DNA of 64,000 nt, from the NCBI GenBank assembly GCA_050014015.1, contig JBEKEC010000010.1:28317-92316 (forward strand). The letters are read 5' to 3'. A program made the translations under genes and the position numbers. The notes beneath the pieces were generated by a model. That model ran no database searches, was not told where the DNA came from, and was given only the letters and a program-made list of their open reading frames with translations. Each line of letters starts with the position of its first letter. Positions within the stretch are counted from its first letter, which is position 1. Of this stretch, positions 61,109 through 64,000 are shown piece after piece. Origin of the DNA: PALSA-1353 sp050014015 (GTDB lineage: Bacteria > Planctomycetota > Phycisphaerae > Tepidisphaerales > Tepidisphaeraceae).

Positions 61109-62542
61109 CTATTCCCCCGCCTCCCCCGCCGCCGGCGTCGGATGCTCCGCCGATCCGGCATCGTCGATAATCGACGTTTCCATCGCCGGCACCGCCGCCC
61201 TGCTGATCCCGGCGGCCATCAGCCGATGCGCAAGTCCCTCCGACTGATCGACCTCCCCGTGAACGATCCAGCCCGCCGTTTGTTTTCCAAGCGTCGGCTT
61301 GAGGAACCGCAGCAACTCCTCCCCGTCCGCGTGGGCGCTGAGGCCGTGAATGGTGCGGACCTGGCATTTCACGTCGTACCAGCGGTCCAAAATCCGCACC
61401 CGTTTTTGCCCCGCCTGCAATCGCCTTCCCAGCGTGTCCGCCGGAATATACCCCGTGAACACCACCAGATTGTCGGCTTGCTCGATCCCTTGCGACAGAT
61501 GGTAAAGAATTCGCCCAAACTCGCAGGTCGGGCTGGATGCGATGATGACGCAGGGGCCGGCCTGGCTGTTGATCTTCTTGCTGTCGGCCCCAGACGACGC
61601 GAACGTGACGCGCGACAATCCGAAGAGATCGCGGTTTCCAATGGCCTGGCGCGTTTCGTCGTCGTAATACTCCGGGAACTGGCTATGGATTTTGCTGATC
61701 TCCACGCCCATCGGGCTATCCACGAAGATCGGAATCTCCGGGATTTGCTTCTCCTGAATGTATCGCTGGATATACCAAAGAACGGTTTGCGTCCGACCGA
61801 CCGCGTAGCTGGGCAGCATCAGCCGGCTCTTACGCCCAATGCAGAATTTCACCGCGTCCAGAAGCTGCGGGCCCACCTGATCCATCGGCGCGTGCTTCGC
61901 ATTTCCATAGGTGCTTTCCGTGATCAGATACTCCGCGGCACTTGGAATCGCCTGGGGATCGCGGAGGATCGGCGTGTCGTACCGGCCGACGTCGCCCGTA
62001 AACAGCACGGAACGCGATCGCCCGTCTTCCGTCCATTCAATCAGAACGTACGCCGAGCCGAGAATGTGCCCGGCGTCGAAAAACGTAAAGCTGACTCCTT
62101 TCCCCAGATTGGTCTTTGCCCCGTAGCCAACCCGCCGCATGAGATTCAAAACCGCGGGAACGTCCTGCGGCTTGTACAGCGGCGTCAGCGCCGGTTCGCG
62201 CGACCGGCGGTTCAGGTACTCGATGTCTTCCATTTGAATCATCGCCGAATCGTTCAGAACGATCCGCGCCACCTCCGCCGTGGCCGCCGTGCAATAAATG
62301 GGACCTTTGAACCCCGCTCGCGTGGCCACCGGCAGTTTCCCGCAATGGTCCAGGTGCCCATGCGACAGAATGATCGCATCGGCGGTTTTCACGTCGGCTG
62401 GAAGACTTTCATTGATCCGCCGAGCCTCGTCGCGCGAGCCTTGATATAAGCCCATGTCCAGAAAGATTCGCAACCCGTTCATTTCCAGCAGATGGCTCGA
62501 TCCGGTAACGGTGCGGTCGGCGCCGCAGAATTGGATACGCAT
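61109..62542 (-). CDS. Metallo-beta-lactamase-fold beta-CASP hydrolase (Ysh1/CPSF-like)
   Basis: This 477-residue protein has motif 2 LSHGHLDHCGKLP, a His in DAGHILGSAY, the Asp in LFTGDVGRYD, and the beta-CASP insert with LPSYAVGRTQTVLWYIQ. The C-terminal RMMBL-type segment reads TIHGLSAHADGEELLRFL. It is probably a zinc-dependent RNA nuclease of the archaeal CPSF/bacterial Ysh1-like group. The last 30 residues are Ala/Glu/Pro-rich. Its targets are unknown. Confidence 0.92.
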   Translation of the reverse strand: MRIQFCGADRTVTGSSHLLEMNGLRIFLDMGLYQGSRDEARRINESLPADVKTADAIILSHGHLDHCGKLPVATRAGFKGPIYCTAATAEVARIVLNDSAMIQMEDIEYLNRRSREPALTPLYKPQDVPAVLNLMRRVGYGAKTNLGKGVSFTFFDAGHILGSAYVLIEWTEDGRSRSVLFTGDVGRYDTPILRDPQAIPSAAEYLITESTYGNAKHAPMDQVGPQLLDAVKFCIGRKSRLMLPSYAVGRTQTVLWYIQRYIQEKQIPEIPIFVDSPMGVEISKIHSQFPEYYDDETRQAIGNRDLFGLSRVTFASSGADSKKINSQAGPCVIIASSPTCEFGRILYHLSQGIEQADNLVVFTGYIPADTLGRRLQAGQKRVRILDRWYDVKCQVRTIHGLSAHADGEELLRFLKPTLGKQTAGWIVHGEVDQSEGLAHRLMAAGISRAAVPAMETSIIDDAGSAEHPTPAAGEAGE

Positions 62543-62821
62543 GGACAGGAGTCTATCAAAGGATTACCGCGAAGGCGCGACGGCCGCGACGCAAACACAT
62601 TTTCCAACCCCCCCGCCATCGCCCGCGCCCAAAGAATATTTCCAAAAAATCCGCACATTTCCAAAAACGGCACCAAAACCTTCACCTGCTGGCTATAGAT
62701 GTAGAGGGAGGTGTTTTTCGTTGTCGATCCAACGTCCCTCATCCCGGCCCGAATGCCCCCATGCCAAACCGCGACAAAATGGCCGACGGATGCTTTTTCA
62801 AGTGGGTCCCCCCGTAGACGT

Positions 62822-62865
62822 TGACAAAACCCCCCGCGGCGCTGTCGAAAACGGGGGTTTTGTCA
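62822..62865. repeat. 13-base inverted repeat TGACAAAACCCCC
   Basis: TGACAAAACCCCC (62822-62834) and GGGGGTTTTGTCA (62853-62865) are perfect complements around an 18-base loop. No T-run follows. It may be a transposon-end relic or a strong hairpin; no sister copy was seen in the window. Confidence 0.75.
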
Positions 62866-62933
62866 CCACCGCACCAAGGCCAATTCTGCAACCGTAGTTT
62901 TATGATGACCACGAACCCAGAAAACTCAGACTC

Positions 62934-63016
62934 ACCGCGGATTACGCGGATTGACGCGGATGGAAGGAAAACAATTACCCCGTTTCTTATCCGCGTTATC
63001 CGTGAAATCCGCGGTT
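62934..63016. repeat. Dispersed long-hairpin repeat, family B, copy 2
   Basis: The left arm is ACCGCGGATTACGCGGATTG followed by ACGCGGAT. The right arm is ATCCGCGTTATCCGTGAAAT followed by CCGCGGTT. The layout is the same as copy 1 at 50118-50291, with a shorter centre and G in place of A at several stem positions. It ends 32 bases before the ROK start. Confidence 0.85.
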
Positions 63017-63048
63017 CGACTTCCTTTCAAATGAGGTAGCATACGCGG

Positions 63049-63912
63049 ATGCAACTGGGCATCGACATTGGCGGAACGTCGGTAAAGGCCGCGGGCGTCG
63101 AGAACGGGCGATGTCTTTGGACCGGCCAAAGCGGGTTCTACGCCAAGCCGACGACCGATGAATTGCGTGCGGCCATTCGAACCGCCGCCGGCGGACGCGC
63201 CGCTGGCGTCCAGGCCATCGGGCTTTGCGTACCGGGATTGCTCGATGCCAATGAGCGGAAGATCACCGAGGCCTTCAATGTGGCGGGGCTGGTGGGGATA
63301 CCGCTGGACCGGCTCGTGCCGGAGTCGCTGAATCTACCGACGGGTAAAGCGGCGAGAATTTGCAACGATGCCCAGGCGGCGGCGTTCGACGTTTTCCAAT
63401 CGCGCCGAATTCGCGGCCGGCTTCTGGTGCTGACCCTGGGAACCGGCATCGGAATCGCGGTACTCGATGACGGGCGGCCTCTGTGCGTTGAGGGCGAATC
63501 GCCCGGCCACATCGGGCAGATTGACGTCTCGATCGCCGGGCACGACGCGGTCGGCCCGGACGGCGGGGCCGGTGGATTGGAAGGATATTTGGGCGTCGCC
63601 GCCCTCCGCGCCAATTACGGCCCGGACGTTTCGCCCGCCGTTGCCAAATTCACCGGCGACGAGCCGCCAATGCTGGCGCTGGTACGAACCATCCGCATCG
63701 CGCACGCCATCTATCGGCCAGATCATGTGTGCCTCTGCGGTGGAATCGGCATCCGATTGAAACACTTGATTCCCACCCTGCGCGATAAGATTCAGACTCG
63801 ATTGACGAGCCTGGCGCGCTCTGGATGGACCCTGACGACCGGCGACGACGATTTCCACGCCGCCCGCGGAGCGGCGCGGATGGTCACTTCAACGTTGAGC
63901 GTTGAGTGTTGA
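63049..63912 (+). CDS. ROK-family sugar kinase-like protein
   Basis: This 287-residue protein has the phosphate loop LGIDIGGTSVKAAGVENG, the catalytic-type ICNDAQAAAFDVFQ and the second phosphate loop LTLGTGIGIAVLDDG. It matches glucokinase-type ROK proteins but lacks the usual zinc-binding cysteines, having GHIGQIDVSIAGHDAV instead. The final residues LSVEC and the stop codon are encoded by a family D repeat, so the original C-terminus may have been altered. The substrate is probably a hexose, which is inference. Confidence 0.85.
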   Translation: MQLGIDIGGTSVKAAGVENGRCLWTGQSGFYAKPTTDELRAAIRTAAGGRAAGVQAIGLCVPGLLDANERKITEAFNVAGLVGIPLDRLVPESLNLPTGKAARICNDAQAAAFDVFQSRRIRGRLLVLTLGTGIGIAVLDDGRPLCVEGESPGHIGQIDVSIAGHDAVGPDGGAGGLEGYLGVAALRANYGPDVSPAVAKFTGDEPPMLALVRTIRIAHAIYRPDHVCLCGGIGIRLKHLIPTLRDKIQTRLTSLARSGWTLTTGDDDFHAARGAARMVTSTLSVEC

Positions 63913-63977
63913 GTGTTGGGCGGTGGGTGGATTGCGAATTGTGTGCAACGCGCAAAACTCAACACACAACGCTCAAA
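63895..63977. repeat. Tandem-word hairpin repeat, family D, copy 2
   Basis: The left arm is TTGAGCGTTGAGTGTTGAGT. The right arm (63946-63977) has CAACGCGC..ACTCAACACACAACGCTCAA. Together they can form an imperfect hairpin. The left arm overlaps the last five codons and stop of the ROK gene. Confidence 0.8.
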
Positions 63978-64000
63978 AAATTGGTTAAAGGCAATCGGGG

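Larger units (their letters stand above)
62543..63048. other. 506-base repeat-rich intergenic region
   Basis: No credible gene was found. The region holds a fragment of family A (GATTACCGCGAAGGCGCGAC near 62563), a long inverted repeat (62822-62865) and a family B hairpin (62934-63016). It separates the divergent beta-CASP and ROK genes and must hold their promoters, which I could not identify. Confidence 0.7.

Noticed and set aside
1..64000. tRNA, rRNA or transposase genes
   Set aside because: No T-loop-like sequence in a cloverleaf context, no rRNA signature and no DDE or Y1 transposase motif was seen in any gap or gene.

Overview
The window is about 60% G+C and reads as chromosomal DNA of a member of the Planctomycetota, most probably class Phycisphaerae. 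I infer this from an H-X9-DG-type pseudopilin, a dockerin-like GDFNYDG relic, many sugar-cleaving enzymes with LacI and AraC regulators, an unusually long acyl carrier protein beside FabZ-like and FabF-like genes, and abundant short word-like dispersed hairpins. No rRNA, tRNA, CRISPR array, phage gene or transposase gene was recognised.

Region 1 (1-23 kb) is plant-polysaccharide catabolism. It holds the end of a monosaccharide ABC transporter, a GH65-like six-hairpin glycosidase, a GH51 arabinofuranosidase, a pseudopilin, two LacI-family regulators, a GH28-GH106 fusion, an AraC regulator, a TPR-glycosyltransferase and a GH78 rhamnosidase, followed by a cytidylate-kinase-like protein and an aldo/keto reductase. 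The enzyme set fits the side chains and backbone of rhamnogalacturonan or pectin. In the same region a gene at 2023-3267 is interrupted by one in-frame UGA followed by a bSECIS-like hairpin, so it is a candidate selenoprotein.

Region 2 (23-44 kb) holds a class V aminotransferase, a GT39-type membrane glycosyltransferase, a DCC-LMF1 fusion, a small PIN/nuclease-like gene pair, three tandem TPR-glycosyltransferase genes, a LOG-family protein, ThyX, an adenylate kinase, a sigma-54 activator, a diguanylate cyclase and several unknown membrane or low-complexity proteins.

Region 3 (44.7-51.8 kb) is the most interesting part. A compact plus-strand run encodes an Lgt-like membrane protein with an altered signature, a radical SAM enzyme resembling the tetraether-lipid-synthase (Tes) type, a small membrane protein, a FabZ-like dehydratase, an acyl carrier protein, a second FabZ-like protein that has lost its catalytic histidine, a ketosynthase homologue in which all three catalytic residues are replaced (C to D, H to N, H to S), a small basic protein and an intact FabF-like ketosynthase. 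This looks like a dedicated type II acyl-chain pathway with active/inactive subunit pairs feeding an unusual membrane-lipid modification. That reading is inference.

Region 4 (52-64 kb) holds an SsuABC/TauABC-type ABC importer, a CapD-like dehydratase, an M28 peptidase lipoprotein with a PDZ domain, a CbiX-like chelatase, two VOC proteins, pyruvate kinase, a beta-CASP metallo-hydrolase and a ROK kinase.

Several families of dispersed hairpin or tandem-word repeats lie between genes throughout. Some invade coding sequence: they supply a stop codon, overlap a start codon, or add in-frame residues. One is flanked by a duplication of about 30 bp of a gene start.
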